Assembly (NCBI GenBank): GCA_016704445.1
Contig: JADJAE010000160.1
Coordinates: 1-64,000 of the forward strand
DNA from: Deltaproteobacteria bacterium
GTDB lineage: Bacteria > Myxococcota_A > Polyangia > Polyangiales > Ga0077539
Length of the DNA stretch: 64,000 nucleotides
Reading direction: 5' to 3'
Both the position numbers and the translations under genes were made by a program. The notes under the pieces were generated by a model. That model ran no database searches. It had not been told where the DNA came from and saw only the letters and a program-made list of their open reading frames with translations. Shown here one piece after another: positions 18,549 to 28,240 of the stretch (positions are counted from its first letter, which is position 1; every line of letters starts with the position of its first letter).

Positions 18549-19421
18549 TCAGCCGCGCGGGGTGCGCTCGAGGATGCGGGCGTACACGTCCGCGCGTCGC
18601 AGGCCGAGCGCCCGGGCCACCTCGCGGGAGGCGTCTGCGGGCTTGAGCCCCGCGGCGAGGGCGGCGTCGAGGGCGGCGTCGAGGGAGGCCTGCGGGGAGA
18701 GCTCGTCGCCCGCGCCCTGGGCGATGGGGGGAGCGCCCTCGAGCACCAGCGTGACCTCGCCTCGCACGATCACCGAGCCCGAGGCGAGGCCCTCGACCAG
18801 CTCTCCGAGGGAGCCTCGCACGATGGTCTCGTGGAGCTTGGTGAGCTCGCGGCAGAGGGCCGCCCGGCGGTCGTCGCCGCACACCGCGCGAAGGGCGGCG
18901 AGGGTGTCGGCGGTGCGCTCGGGGGACTCGTAGATCACCGTCGGGAGCGGATCTCTCGCGGCGGCCATCATCGCGGCGCGCCGCTCGCTCCCGTCGCGGG
19001 CCAGGAAGCCCACGAAGCGGAAGCCCGCTCCCGCGAGCCCCGACACCACCAGCGCAGCGAGTGCGGCGCTCGGGCCCGGCAGCGCCTCGACGCGCACCCC
19101 TCGCTCGACCGCGGCCTTCACCAGCGCGGCTCCGGGGTCGCTGACCATGGGCGTGCCCGCGTCGCTCACCAGCGCGAAGGTCTGTCCCGCGGCGATGCGG
19201 TCGAGCATCTCCGCGCCGCGGGTGCGCACGACGTGGTCGTCGAGGCGCTCCATCGGGCGGTCGATGCCGTGGGCGCGCAAGAGCGCTCGGGTGTGCCGGG
19301 TGTCCTCGGCCAGCACGACGTCGCAGGCCTTCAGCGCCGCGAGCGCGCGGAGGGTGATGTCCTCCAGGTTGCCGATGGGCGTCGCGACGACGAGCAGCGC
19401 CCCCTTGCGCTCGTCAACCAC
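18549..19421 (-). CDS. rsmI: 16S rRNA (cytidine(1402)-2'-O)-methyltransferase RsmI
   Basis: 290 residues with the RsmI/tetrapyrrole-methylase fold: LLVVATPIGNLEDITLRAL at the start, LAEDTRHTRALL, ALVSDAGTPMVSDPG (SAM-binding loop), LPGPSAALAALVVSGL, GFLARDG, and ELTKLHE near residue 200. It methylates the ribose of C1402 in the 30S decoding centre using SAM. Its start overlaps the end of rpoH by 8 bases, so both are probably cotranscribed. Confidence 0.95.
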   Translation of the reverse strand: MVDERKGALLVVATPIGNLEDITLRALAALKACDVVLAEDTRHTRALLRAHGIDRPMERLDDHVVRTRGAEMLDRIAAGQTFALVSDAGTPMVSDPGAALVKAAVERGVRVEALPGPSAALAALVVSGLAGAGFRFVGFLARDGSERRAAMMAAARDPLPTVIYESPERTADTLAALRAVCGDDRRAALCRELTKLHETIVRGSLGELVEGLASGSVIVRGEVTLVLEGAPPIAQGAGDELSPQASLDAALDAALAAGLKPADASREVARALGLRRADVYARILERTPRG

Positions 19422-20541
19422 CGAGGTCCATCGCGTCGCCGAGGTTGGCCTTGAGGAAGACCCGGAGCTTGTCCTGCAGGCGCTTCTCGAGCTGCCGCAC
19501 CCGCTCCCGGGAGATGCCGTAGCGGTCTCCGATCTCCTGGAGCGTCGCGGGCTCGTCGGACATCAGCCGGTCGCGGAAGATCGCCGCTTCCTTGTTGATC
19601 AGCGTGGCCCCGAAGGCCTCGAGCTGCTCCTTCACCATGTCGCTGATCTCGGCGCCCGCGAGCGTGTCGTCGACGCGGGCGAGGGGCGAGGGCATCAGGT
19701 CGAGCCGCGAGGTGGGCTTGCCGTCGCTGTCTCCGATGGGCGCGTCGAGGGAGAGGTCCGCGCCGGACAGCCGACGGTCCATCTCGATCACCTCGTGCTC
19801 GGGCACGTCGAGCTGGCGGGAAAGCTCCGCGGAGGTGGGGTCGACGCCCAGGGAGATGAGCCGTTGCTTCTCCTTGTTGAGGTTGAAGAAGAGCTTCCGC
19901 TGCGTCTGCGTCGTGCCCAGCTTCACCAGGCGCCAGTTGTTGAGGATGAACCGCAGGATGTACGCGCGGATCCACCAGGCGGCGTAGGACGAGAGCTTCA
20001 CCCCGCGGTAGGGGTCGTAGCGCTTCACCGCCTGCATCAGCCCGATGTTGCCCTCCTGGATGAGGTCCATGAGGTTGCGGTACGCGCGGCGGTACTCGAA
20101 CGCGATCTTCACCACCAGCCGCAGGTTGGCCGTCACCATGCGCGCCGCGGCCTTCACGTCGGCCGTCGTGGCGTAGCGCACCGCGAGCTCGTGCTCCTCG
20201 TCGGGCGTCAGCAGCTTGTGCCGCTGCACCTCCGACAGGTACGCCGTGAACGCGTCGTAGCGCTTGAGCCCCGGCTCCTTCGGGACCGTCAGCCGGACGT
20301 CCGGCGCCCCCGCGTCGTCGTCGCTCAGGTCGCCGGCGAGCTCGCCCACCACCGCGTCGTCGCCGTCGTCGTTGGTCTCCAGCTCACCGTCGTCGGAGGC
20401 CCGCGCGGGCTTGGCCTCCTCCTCCTCGAGCTCCTCGTTGGGGCGCTGCTGCTTCGGTGCCCGGGTCGACGGGGACTTGCGCTTCGCCGTCCGCGGCGTC
20501 GCGGCGGTGTTCTGGTCGCCCGTGCGGGTCTTCGTCGTCAC
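19414..20541 (-). CDS. rpoH: RNA polymerase sigma-32-type (RpoH) factor
   Basis: 375 residues; region 2 contains LVVKIAFEYRRAYRNLMDLIQEGNIG and SSYAAWWIRAYI, followed by the RpoH-box-like TTQTQRKLFFNL. Region 4 has a helix-turn-helix ending YGISRERVRQLEKRLQDKL. An unusual acidic, Lys/Glu-rich N-terminal extension of about 100 residues precedes the sigma core and could be a regulatory tail. It directs RNA polymerase to heat-shock-type or alternative promoters. Confidence 0.92.
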   Translation of the reverse strand: MTTKTRTGDQNTAATPRTAKRKSPSTRAPKQQRPNEELEEEEAKPARASDDGELETNDDGDDAVVGELAGDLSDDDAGAPDVRLTVPKEPGLKRYDAFTAYLSEVQRHKLLTPDEEHELAVRYATTADVKAAARMVTANLRLVVKIAFEYRRAYRNLMDLIQEGNIGLMQAVKRYDPYRGVKLSSYAAWWIRAYILRFILNNWRLVKLGTTQTQRKLFFNLNKEKQRLISLGVDPTSAELSRQLDVPEHEVIEMDRRLSGADLSLDAPIGDSDGKPTSRLDLMPSPLARVDDTLAGAEISDMVKEQLEAFGATLINKEAAIFRDRLMSDEPATLQEIGDRYGISRERVRQLEKRLQDKLRVFLKANLGDAMDLGG

Positions 20542-20662
20542 GTCTCGGCATCCTCGCGTTGGGGGGGGCAGCGGACCTTACGGGGCTTCGCGAACAACGT
20601 CCACGGCGCCGAGAGGACGAGCCACAACCGCGGAGCGCGGACCGTATTCCGCGCTTCGGGCC

Positions 20663-21349
20663 TCAGGCGACGAGGGTGAGGGGAGAGAGCAGCGCGATGG
20701 GAGTGTCGTCCTCGGCGGCGGCGAGCGCCACGCGCACCCGAGTCTCGTGGCCGTCGCGCTCGGTCCACACGAAGGTCGGCTCGACGGTGTCGGCCCCGAG
20801 GCCGAGCTCGGGCATGCCCATCCGCGAGACCCCCACGTAGCTCCCTCGCGACAGGATCGCCTCCGCGCCCTGCGCGTCGAGGAGCCCTCCGCGCGCGAGC
20901 GACTCGATGAAGGGCAGCCGGTTGATGACCCGCATCGGATCGCCGAGCCCGCCCATGGACACCACCCGCCCGGCGCGGCCCGAGAGCAGCGAGGAGGCCC
21001 TCCACGCGGCGCCGATCCAGAGCTTCGGGGAGCGCCCTCCGTCGACGTCGGCCCTCACCACCCACGCCTCGGAGAACCACTGCGCCACGCGCCCCGACTG
21101 GCCCCGCGCGAAGGCCGCCACCAGGTGCTCTCGCGCCCGCTGGGGCATCACCAGGTAGGCGTCGTCCTGGGAGATCTCCGGGGTCGAGGCGAGCGCGAGC
21201 CGCTGCCCCGAGGCGAGCTCGCTCAGGTCGTCGCGCGCCGCGAAGGTGACCACCAGCGGCGTCTCTCCGAAGGGGTACGCCTCCGTGTCGTTTCGCCGCG
21301 AGGTAGAGCCGTCATCACCATCACCCGATCGCACCAGTCGTAGCGCCAT
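20663..21349 (-). CDS. Hypothetical protein, 228 residues
   Basis: No family recognised. It is a soluble protein with no signal peptide and no membrane segment; motifs such as QRAREHLVAAFARGQSGRVAQWFSEAWVV and LGDPMRVINRLPFIESLARGG suggest a compact alpha/beta fold. Codon use matches the neighbours. It sits 121 bases upstream of rpoH on the same strand, so it may share a transcript or lie in a separate unit. Confidence 0.7.
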   Translation of the reverse strand: MALRLVRSGDGDDGSTSRRNDTEAYPFGETPLVVTFAARDDLSELASGQRLALASTPEISQDDAYLVMPQRAREHLVAAFARGQSGRVAQWFSEAWVVRADVDGGRSPKLWIGAAWRASSLLSGRAGRVVSMGGLGDPMRVINRLPFIESLARGGLLDAQGAEAILSRGSYVGVSRMGMPELGLGADTVEPTFVWTERDGHETRVRVALAAAEDDTPIALLSPLTLVA

Positions 21350-21550
21350 GCGGGGCGCACCATAGACCTCGCGGACCCTGGGGCAAGATTCACGCGGCGT
21401 CGCGTGGGCTGTTCGTGTCGCGCCGTCTCAGGTGTGGCCAATCGCGACCATCGGCCCCGCGCGCCCTCCATCGTCTCGCCGCAATTCCTGCGCTGGAACG
21501 GCGGCTGCAACATGCCTCGGCAGCACCGCGTCACGCGAACGAGGCCACGT

Positions 21551-22798
21551 ATGAAGCTTCATCTCCCTCTCCTGTTGAGCATCGCCTGGGCCTCTCTCGG
21601 AATCGCCGCCTGCGCCCGCGAGGTGTCACCGCCCTTCGAGCTCAACGGCGTCCCGGCCGCGAGCGACGAGGCCCCGGGCGATCCGCCGATGCTCGACACG
21701 GAGATCGGGACGCCCCCGGAGCCCATCGAGCTGCTGCAGCTCGGCGCTACGATGACGGCGCGCGAGCAGGTGCCGGCCGTCCATGGGAGCGGGGAGACGG
21801 GCACCGCGACCTTCTCCCTCGACGCCCTCCGCTCGACCCTCGAGTACACGGTGACCCACACGGTGGCGGCCCCGACCGGGGCGCACCTCCACCTGGGCAT
21901 CGCGGGCGAGAGCGGCGAGGTGCTGCTGCCGCTCGCGGTGGCGCCGGGTGTGCTCTCGGGCACGCTGCGGCTCACGCCTGAGCAGGCGAGCCACGTCGCG
22001 CAGGGCAGGGTCTACGTGGACATCCACTCGGCCGATCACCCCGACGGCGAGATCCGGGGCCAGGTGGTGCTGCCTGGAGAGATCGTCTACGTGGCTCGCC
22101 TCACGGCCGATCAGGTAAGCGACTCGACGGCGTCCAGGGCGGAGGGCCTCGGGGCCTTCCTGGTCGACGGCACCACCAACCGGATGCGCTTCGAGTTGAG
22201 GGCGCGAGGCATGGTCGGGGCGCCGACGAGGGCGCTGGTCGGGATGGGTCCTGCGGGCGTCGAAGGCCCCGTGGTCCTCGACCTCACCGACCCCAAGACG
22301 CCCGCTGCGGTAAGGCTCGCCGGGGCGCGCACCATCGACTCCTCCGAGCCGCTCGACCTCGGTCGGTGGTACGTCGCGCTCCACAGCCGGAGCTTCCCGA
22401 TGGGCGAGCTGCGTGGCCAGATCCTCCGCCCCGGACAGGAGCTGTACCTCGCCCGCATGAGCGCTCAGGAGTCGGTTCCGCCGGTGAGCACCCAGGCCAG
22501 GGGCAGCGTCGCGGTCATCGTGGACAGCGACCGCAGCCGGATCATCTATGACGTCGCGCTCTCCAACATGACGGCGACCGAGGCCCACCTGGGCGAAGGT
22601 TCGGTCGGGGTCCGCGGCGCGGTGACGCTGCCCTTCCAGGTGATCGGCAGCTCGTTTCGCTCGATGCGGATGCTCACCCAGGACTCGACGCTGCTGACCT
22701 CGCTCTCCGCCGGAAATATCTTCGCCAGCGCGGCCTCGGAGAGCTTCCCCGAGGGCGAGATCCGGGGGCAGATGCGGAGGGTGGGGCTGCCGCGCTGA
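21551..22798 (+). CDS. Lipoprotein with three CHRD domains
   Basis: 415 residues from ATG 21551: signal MKLHLPLLLS with lipobox GIAAC, then three tandem CHRD domains (about 65-175, 180-300 and 305-415). Each carries AHLH-type and DIHS...PDGEIRGQ motifs (ADHPDGEIRGQV, RSFPMGELRGQI, ESFPEGEIRGQM). CHRD domains occur in chordin and in bacterial exported proteins and may bind metal or superoxide-type ligands, though their bacterial role is unclear. An alternative upstream start at 21404 would lack a signal peptide. Confidence 0.88.
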   Translation: MKLHLPLLLSIAWASLGIAACAREVSPPFELNGVPAASDEAPGDPPMLDTEIGTPPEPIELLQLGATMTAREQVPAVHGSGETGTATFSLDALRSTLEYTVTHTVAAPTGAHLHLGIAGESGEVLLPLAVAPGVLSGTLRLTPEQASHVAQGRVYVDIHSADHPDGEIRGQVVLPGEIVYVARLTADQVSDSTASRAEGLGAFLVDGTTNRMRFELRARGMVGAPTRALVGMGPAGVEGPVVLDLTDPKTPAAVRLAGARTIDSSEPLDLGRWYVALHSRSFPMGELRGQILRPGQELYLARMSAQESVPPVSTQARGSVAVIVDSDRSRIIYDVALSNMTATEAHLGEGSVGVRGAVTLPFQVIGSSFRSMRMLTQDSTLLTSLSAGNIFASAASESFPEGEIRGQMRRVGLPR

Positions 22799-22813
22799 AC
22801 CTCCGTCGGGGGT

Positions 22814-23167
22814 TCAGCCTCCGCCGAGCGCTCGTCGAGGGCGGCCGATGGCGGGCCACCGAAGCGCCGCCTCGACCTGCGGCGGAGGGACGATCACCTC
22901 GCCGTCGTCGAAGAGCTTGAACACCAGCAGCGCGTGAAGCAGCGACAGGTGCCGGGCGTCGAGCGCCTCGGGGTGGGCGAGCGCGTAGGCCTCGTCGAAG
23001 TCGTAGCCCGCGTCGATGCGCGTGGGGGTGATGAGCACCCACTGGGTGAGGTGCTCGTCGACGCGAGTCGCCGCGCCAGGCGGTGGCTCGGCCGTGGAGG
23101 AGGAGCGCTCGAGCGTCGGGGGGACGTGAAGCTCGGGGTCGAGCACGAAGCTCACGCGGTGCCCCAT
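22814..23167 (-). CDS. Hypothetical protein, 117 residues
   Basis: Small soluble protein, no recognised family. It starts MGHRVSFVLDPELHVPP and ends ALRWPAIGRPRRALGGG. Its start is 4 bases after the stop of the MFS transporter gene on the same strand, so the two are likely cotranscribed. A moderate acidic-aromatic middle (RIDAGYDFDEAYALAHPEAL) is the only distinctive feature. Confidence 0.65.
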   Translation of the reverse strand: MGHRVSFVLDPELHVPPTLERSSSTAEPPPGAATRVDEHLTQWVLITPTRIDAGYDFDEAYALAHPEALDARHLSLLHALLVFKLFDDGEVIVPPPQVEAALRWPAIGRPRRALGGG

Positions 23168-23171
23168 CGGA

Positions 23172-24434
23172 TCAGCGAGCGAGCGAGGCGACCGCGGGCT
23201 GGGAGCTGCGCGGCGCGGTCGAGGTGGCGGACGCCGCGGGGGCGCGGAAGGCCAGCCAGGCGAAGGCGCCGAGGAGCGCGAACGCGAGGGCGGCCACCCA
23301 GGCGGTGCCGGAGAAGGTGGCGTGCAGCGAGGAGGACTCGACCGCGCGGCCGAAGAGCGGAGAGGTCGCGGCGAAGAGGAGGCGGCGGCCCATGCCCTCG
23401 ACGGAGAGCAGCGTGGCGCGGTCGCGGGGGCCCTCGATCAGGCGGTTCATCAGCGCGCGCATCAGCGGCGAGAAGACGCCGAAGGCGCTCGCGAGCAGCA
23501 CCATGAGGACGATGCAGAGGGTGCCGTGCGCCTCGCCCATGAGGAGGTACGCGGCGGAGAGGCCCACGCCCAGGGTCACGGCGATGGTGCGGGAGCGGAC
23601 GCGCGCGAAGATCGACCCCACGCTGCCGGCGACGAGGGCGGTGCCCACCTCCTTGGCGGCGGCGAGCAGGCCCATGGTGAGCACGGTGTGCTGGAGCCAG
23701 GTGCCGTGGAGGTGCGCCTCGAGGTGCGGCTGGTCGGCGAAGAGCGAGAGGCGCAGCAGCACGAAGGCGATGGCGCCGAAGGCCACCACGCTGGCGAGGC
23801 GGCCGTTGGTGCGAAGCGTGTGGAAGGCGCGGCGAAGGTGGTCCGCCACGTGGCCCTCGTGGGCGGTGGCGCGCTCGGGGAGCGAGAGCGCGATGACCCC
23901 CGCGACGGCGGTGGTGAGGGCGGTGAGCACGAAGACCGCGGTGGGGTGAACGTACTGGTAGACCAGCGCCCCGACGAGGACGGCCACGAGGTTGCCCACG
24001 CCCTTGGCGGCGGTCGACCAGCCCTCCCAGCGGGGGTAGAGCGAGACCTGACGCTGCGCCGCGAGGTGGTCGTAGAGGTAGGCCGAGTCGGCGCCCGAGG
24101 AGAGGGACATCGAGAGGGCGCAGAGCACGTTGGCCGCGGCGAAGGCGCTGAAGGAGTGGCCGAAGATGAAGAGCAGGCAGGCGAGGGACATCACGAAGCC
24201 GCCCGCGCTCATGGCGACCCGGCGGCCGTAGCGGTCGGCGCCCATCCCGGTGGGCACCTCGAAGGCGACCGCGGCGACGCAGAACACCACGTTGAGGTCG
24301 AAGACGTCGGCGACGGAGAGGCCGCGGCGCTGGAGGTAGTAGACCTGAAACGGCGCGAAGGCCCAGGTGAGCGCGAGCGTGCGGTACGCGAGATACGCGA
24401 GGAGCGGGCGACGCTGGAGCCAGGACCACATCAC
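23172..24434 (-). CDS. Major facilitator superfamily transporter
   Basis: 420 residues with about 12 transmembrane segments and the MFS loop motif after TM2 (GMGADRYGRRVAMSAGGF, residues about 63-80). TM1 begins LAYRTLALTWAFAPFQVYYL and TM4 has SSGADSAYLYD. It likely moves a small solute, or exports a drug, across the inner membrane by proton coupling; the substrate cannot be read from the sequence. It precedes the small hypothetical gene at 22814. Confidence 0.9.
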   Translation of the reverse strand: MMWSWLQRRPLLAYLAYRTLALTWAFAPFQVYYLQRRGLSVADVFDLNVVFCVAAVAFEVPTGMGADRYGRRVAMSAGGFVMSLACLLFIFGHSFSAFAAANVLCALSMSLSSGADSAYLYDHLAAQRQVSLYPRWEGWSTAAKGVGNLVAVLVGALVYQYVHPTAVFVLTALTTAVAGVIALSLPERATAHEGHVADHLRRAFHTLRTNGRLASVVAFGAIAFVLLRLSLFADQPHLEAHLHGTWLQHTVLTMGLLAAAKEVGTALVAGSVGSIFARVRSRTIAVTLGVGLSAAYLLMGEAHGTLCIVLMVLLASAFGVFSPLMRALMNRLIEGPRDRATLLSVEGMGRRLLFAATSPLFGRAVESSSLHATFSGTAWVAALAFALLGAFAWLAFRAPAASATSTAPRSSQPAVASLAR

Positions 24435-24584
24435 GGAGGGGGGCCGATCCTACGCGCGGTGGAGGGGGAATCCAGTTTGGAGCTCTCTACGACGCGCGAA
24501 GCCCGGACCGTACCAGGATTGAGCGTGCCCGAAAACGTGGTCGGGTGTGGGCGCGGCGCCCCGGGCGGTGACCCTGCCGGGGGG

Positions 24585-25022
24585 TCAGGCCTTGAAGGCG
24601 CGGTCGTAGAGCACGACGGTGGCGGCCATCGCGACGTTGAGGGGGTAGGCGCCCGGCAGGATGACGGTGTCGTGCTTGCGCAGGATGGCGTCGGGGAGGG
24701 TGCCGTCCTCGGGGCCGAGGAGGTACACGGCCCTCGCGGGGTGCTGGTAGGCGCGGATGTCGAAGGCCCCTGGGGTGAGCTCGACGCAGACGAGCCGCGC
24801 GTTCACCGGGATCGCCCCGACGAAGGCGTCGAGGGTGGTGAAGTGGAAGAGGGGCATCGAGAGCTCGGCCTGGATCGAGCTCTGCTCCTGCGGGTTGCGG
24901 GTGCCCACGCTGAACACGAAGTCCGCGCCGAAGACCCTCGCGGTGCGGATGAGCGCGCCGAAGTTGTGGGTGCGCTTGACGTTGTAGATGCCGATGCCGA
25001 CGAAGCCGTTGTCGGGGATCAA
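24585..25022 (-). CDS. SpoU/TrmH-type tRNA/rRNA 2'-O-methyltransferase
   Basis: 145 residues, a minimal SPOUT enzyme. The three SpoU motifs are present: NVKRTHNFGALIRTARVFGA (motif 1), YLLGPEDGTLPD (motif 2) and LNVAMAATVVLYDRAF (motif 3), which form the knotted SAM site. The start is a TTG at 25022 that overlaps the stop of gspN by four bases, so translation is coupled to the T2SS operon. It methylates a ribose in tRNA or rRNA; the target is not known. TrmL-like enzymes have a similar small size. Confidence 0.9.
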   Translation of the reverse strand: MIPDNGFVGIGIYNVKRTHNFGALIRTARVFGADFVFSVGTRNPQEQSSIQAELSMPLFHFTTLDAFVGAIPVNARLVCVELTPGAFDIRAYQHPARAVYLLGPEDGTLPDAILRKHDTVILPGAYPLNVAMAATVVLYDRAFKA

Positions 25023-26080
25023 GGGGAGAATCCCGGCGGCATCGCGGCGCCGGGCGTCGGCGCGGAGGCGCTCGCGTCGGGGGGGCAGCTGATCGAGCGC
25101 TCGAAGGTGCCGCTGCAGCGGAAGGCGAAGAGCCCGTCCGGCCGGCGGGCGCGGCGGAGGTCGGGGGCCATGTCCATGACGGACATGATGCGCCCGGCCT
25201 GCTCGCTCTTTGCGCGGTAGACGTCCGTGAGGCGGAAGCGCAGCCCGAGGTTGAGCGCGCTGTCCGCGAAGTTGGGCCGGAGGTTGATGCGGCCGTCGAT
25301 CTGGAGGTCGAACTCCTCGGAGTGCGCGCCCACCCGGGTGAACTGCACCACGCCGCGGCGGATGTCCGCGTTGGCCTCGAGCCGGCCCGCGCGGATCTGC
25401 TCGATGGTTACGCCGCCGAAGTGCGGGATCTGGAACTGCGCGCGGCCGTCGCCCACGGTGAGCCGGTCGGTGGTGAGACGCATGGTCCCCTCGGTCAGCG
25501 CGACGTCGCCGTCGGGGATGTTGACCGTGATGGTTCCGGAGAGGTTGCCGCCGAGGGGGAGGCCGACCATCGAGACGAGCGGGGCGACCTGGCCGAGGCG
25601 CACGTTGTCGAGCGTCACCTCGAAGGCGCGCAGCGGGGAGATGCGCGGCGTCGCCGGGGTGCCGAGCGCGATGGAGGCGCTGCCCTCGACCGAGCCGCCC
25701 ATGCCCAGCATCGAGAAGGAGAGGCTGGCGCGCTGGGCGAGCAGGGCGAAGAGCGAGATGTGCAGGCGCAGCTTGTCGATGCTCATCGACACCGGACGGT
25801 CGGTCGAGCGCTGCGGGAGCAGGGTTACCCGGACGTCGCGGGCCTCGACGCCCGGGAAGAAGGTCGGCGAGAGCGAGCCGATGGCGAGCTCCATGTTGGA
25901 CGGCGTGGCGCGCCCCGAAGGGGACATCCGCGGGGCCTCGGCGGCGGCCACGATGGCCTCGCGCAGCCGGTCCCAAGGGAAGGTCGCGTAGAGGAACACG
26001 AAGAAGAAGAAGAAGAAGAACAGCGGGTACCCGATCACCCGCAGCAGGATCGGCCGCAAGGCCAGCAGTCGCTCCTTCAT
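25019..26080 (-). CDS. gspN: Type II secretion protein GspN
   Basis: 353 residues: one N-terminal membrane helix (an unusual run of Phe and Val, about 20-30), then a beta-rich periplasmic domain including LGLPLGGNLSGTITVNIPDG and FGGVTIEQIRAGRLEANADI, typical of the GspN/AsmA-related family. GspN is the last T2SS gene in many Myxococcota. The ATG overlaps the gspM stop by four bases. It ends with a TTGA overlap with the SpoU gene. It is intact. Confidence 0.85.
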   Translation of the reverse strand: MKERLLALRPILLRVIGYPLFFFFFFFVFLYATFPWDRLREAIVAAAEAPRMSPSGRATPSNMELAIGSLSPTFFPGVEARDVRVTLLPQRSTDRPVSMSIDKLRLHISLFALLAQRASLSFSMLGMGGSVEGSASIALGTPATPRISPLRAFEVTLDNVRLGQVAPLVSMVGLPLGGNLSGTITVNIPDGDVALTEGTMRLTTDRLTVGDGRAQFQIPHFGGVTIEQIRAGRLEANADIRRGVVQFTRVGAHSEEFDLQIDGRINLRPNFADSALNLGLRFRLTDVYRAKSEQAGRIMSVMDMAPDLRRARRPDGLFAFRCSGTFERSISCPPDASASAPTPGAAMPPGFSP

Positions 26081-26715
26081 CGGGCCTCCTCCCGGCGACG
26101 GTCGGCGGCGGTGCCGGCCCCGGCGCCTCCCTGGGCTCCGCCCGCGGCGCCCGTGCGGTTGCCCTCGGGCACCCGGTCCCAGGTGGTGATCACCAGGTCG
26201 TCGATGTCGTACTTGTTGGCCTCGCCGAAGCGCCGCCGGATGCGCACCGACGAGATCGCCACGGGGAAGGCCGCCGAGTCGATGCGCTCGAAGAAGTCCG
26301 CGAGCGCCTCGAGGCTCACCTGCCGCAGCCGGATCGATACGCTCCGCTGGGTGAAGCGCGGGCCCGCCGGGGTGGCGGGGCGATCCTGCGCCTCGGCGAC
26401 CTGCACGTTGGCCGCGTGGGCCTGCTCCTCGACGTAGCTGGTGAGCGCCGGCGCCCGGGTGCGGTAGCGCGCCAGCATCGCCTCGCGCCGCTGGTTGCGC
26501 GCCGCGATGCGGGGCCGCGAGCGCTGGATGAAGCGCAGCGCCTCGACCATGTCCGCGCGCTCGCTGTCGATCGCGTCGAGGCGACGCTTGGACCACATCC
26601 AGAACCCCAGGAAGCCCAGCGTGATGAACACCGCCGCGAGGGCGATGAGCAGACGCTTCTCCCGCGGGGAGAGCCCCGCGAAGGCACCCCGTACCGTACT
26701 AAGCGCCGCCGCCAC
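26077..26715 (-). CDS. gspM: Type II secretion inner-membrane platform protein GspM
   Basis: About 212 residues if a GTG at 26715 is used. A single membrane helix (LLIALAAVFITLGFLGFWMW, about residues 25-44) follows LSPREKR, then a coiled coil and a ferredoxin-like periplasmic domain (RSVSIRLRQVSLEALADFFERI). GspM works with GspL in the platform that connects the ATPase GspE to the pseudopilus. The start is uncertain; it may overlap gspL by 17 bases. It ends with an ATGA overlap with gspN. Confidence 0.82.
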   Translation of the reverse strand: MAAALSTVRGAFAGLSPREKRLLIALAAVFITLGFLGFWMWSKRRLDAIDSERADMVEALRFIQRSRPRIAARNQRREAMLARYRTRAPALTSYVEEQAHAANVQVAEAQDRPATPAGPRFTQRSVSIRLRQVSLEALADFFERIDSAAFPVAISSVRIRRRFGEANKYDIDDLVITTWDRVPEGNRTGAAGGAQGGAGAGTAADRRREEAR

Positions 26716-28228
26716 TTCGGCCTCCCTGGTTGCTGCTGCCGCCCGTGCTGCCGCCGCCGGTCCCCGTCGTGCGGGGCCTCTCGGTGCGTGCGCCGGGGCA
26801 GCGGAACTCGACGTCGAGGGTGTACTTCTGCCGGTTGTCGCCGGGGTGGTGGTCACCCGCCCGGGGCGCACCTCCGGGAAGCAGGGGTAGCTGCTCAGCC
26901 ACTCGACCACCTTGTCGCGGTCGGACAGCGTGCTCACGACGCCCTGCAACTGGACGTGCTCGCCGCGGATGTCGAGCTGCTCGACGTCGTGCCGCACGGT
27001 GTCGTTGATGCGCTGCGAGAGCACGCCCAGGACGTCGAAGGCGTCCGCCCCGGGCATCGGGTCGACGTCGTCGCGGTGGGAGTCACCCCGGGCCATGGCC
27101 ATCGCTCGCGTCGGGTCTTCCACCGGCTCGCCGTACACCTCCTGGGTCACCGTGCGAAGGGTCTCTTGCAGTCGGTTGCGCTCCGCGGCGAGGCCCTGGT
27201 AGCGCGCCCACGTCGCCATCGCCCAGAAATCACCACCATCGCCGCGGCGCCGCGAGGAGGAAGGGCGCCCGCTCGCGGAGCACCTGCGCGCCGCCCGACA
27301 CCGCGAGGGGGCCCTTGCGGAAGTCGATCCGCTTGTCGCGCCCGAGGCCCGCGCGCCGCGAGCGCCACCGGGATGGGCGCCTCCCAGAACGCCGTCTCGC
27401 CCGCCAGGGGACCGAGCTGGATCGCCCCGCTCGGCAGCGGCATCACCAGCTCCGTCGGGAGCAGCGTGGCCTCCAGCACCGGCTGCTGCGTCCACTGGGC
27501 CTCGAGCCCGCAGAGGTACGCGCGCTCGATGGGCGGGCCGTCCGCCGCCGCCCACGCCGCCACGCTCTGGCGCATCGCGCGGGCGCGGGCCGCGGGGGTC
27601 GTGAGCGCCGTCACCGTGCGGGCGAACACCGTGACGCCGCCGCGCAGCACCGCCACCTCGGCCCGGGAGTCCTGCGCGTAGACCAGCAGCACCGGCCCCG
27701 GCACCGCGAGCTCGGGGATCTCCGCCGCCAGCTCGCCGAGCGCCATCGGCGACACGCCGAGCTCGCGTGGCTCCAGGCCCCCGAGGATCATTCCGTCGAG
27801 GTAGTTCTTTACCCGATCGCGTATGGCGGCCACCGCCAGCAGCGGCACCGGGTCGCCCGGCGCGGTCACCTGCGCGTCGACCACCGCGTCGTCGACGTCG
27901 AAGGGCACCGCGCCCTCGAGCTCCGCCAGCAGCGCCTTCTCTCCGCGCTTCCACACCGCGCGCGGCAGCGAGATGGCGCGGATGGAGGCCTCATGCCCGG
28001 GGAGCGACGCGTACACGCCGTCGAGCTCGGCGGCTGGACCCCGGGGAGGTGCTGGCGGGAGCCCTGCACCAGCGATGCGAGCTCCCGCGTGGCCGCCTGC
28101 AGCCCTTCGGGACCGGGCGGGCGGTTGACTGCGAACACGGTCTCCAGGAGCAGCTTCTTGTACGCGGTCTTCAAGACCGCGCCCTTCAACTGCGACTCCG
28201 TGACCTCGATGCCCAGGTAGCGTGCCAT
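26699..28228 (-). pseudogene. gspL: Type II secretion platform protein GspL, several frameshifts
   Basis: About 510 residues spread over several frames. The actin-like cytoplasmic start MARYLGIEVTESQLKGAVLK continues to RQHLP, shifts near 28042 (one G missing in a run), and continues through KRGEKALLAELEGAVPFDVD to AIPVALAARG. It shifts again more than once between about 27200 and 27350, then reads GLAAERNRLQETLRTVTQEV and a ferredoxin-like tail, with another shift near 26845 before PGDNRQKYTLDVEF. At least four one-base shifts are needed. GspL recruits GspE to the membrane. The stop TAG overlaps the gspM start. Confidence 0.8.
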
Positions 28229-28240
28229 CCGTCTCGGTCC

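Noticed and set aside
23322..25220. 632-residue plus-strand open frame
   Set aside because: It is antisense to the MFS transporter and the SpoU gene; its composition is the usual high-GC shadow.
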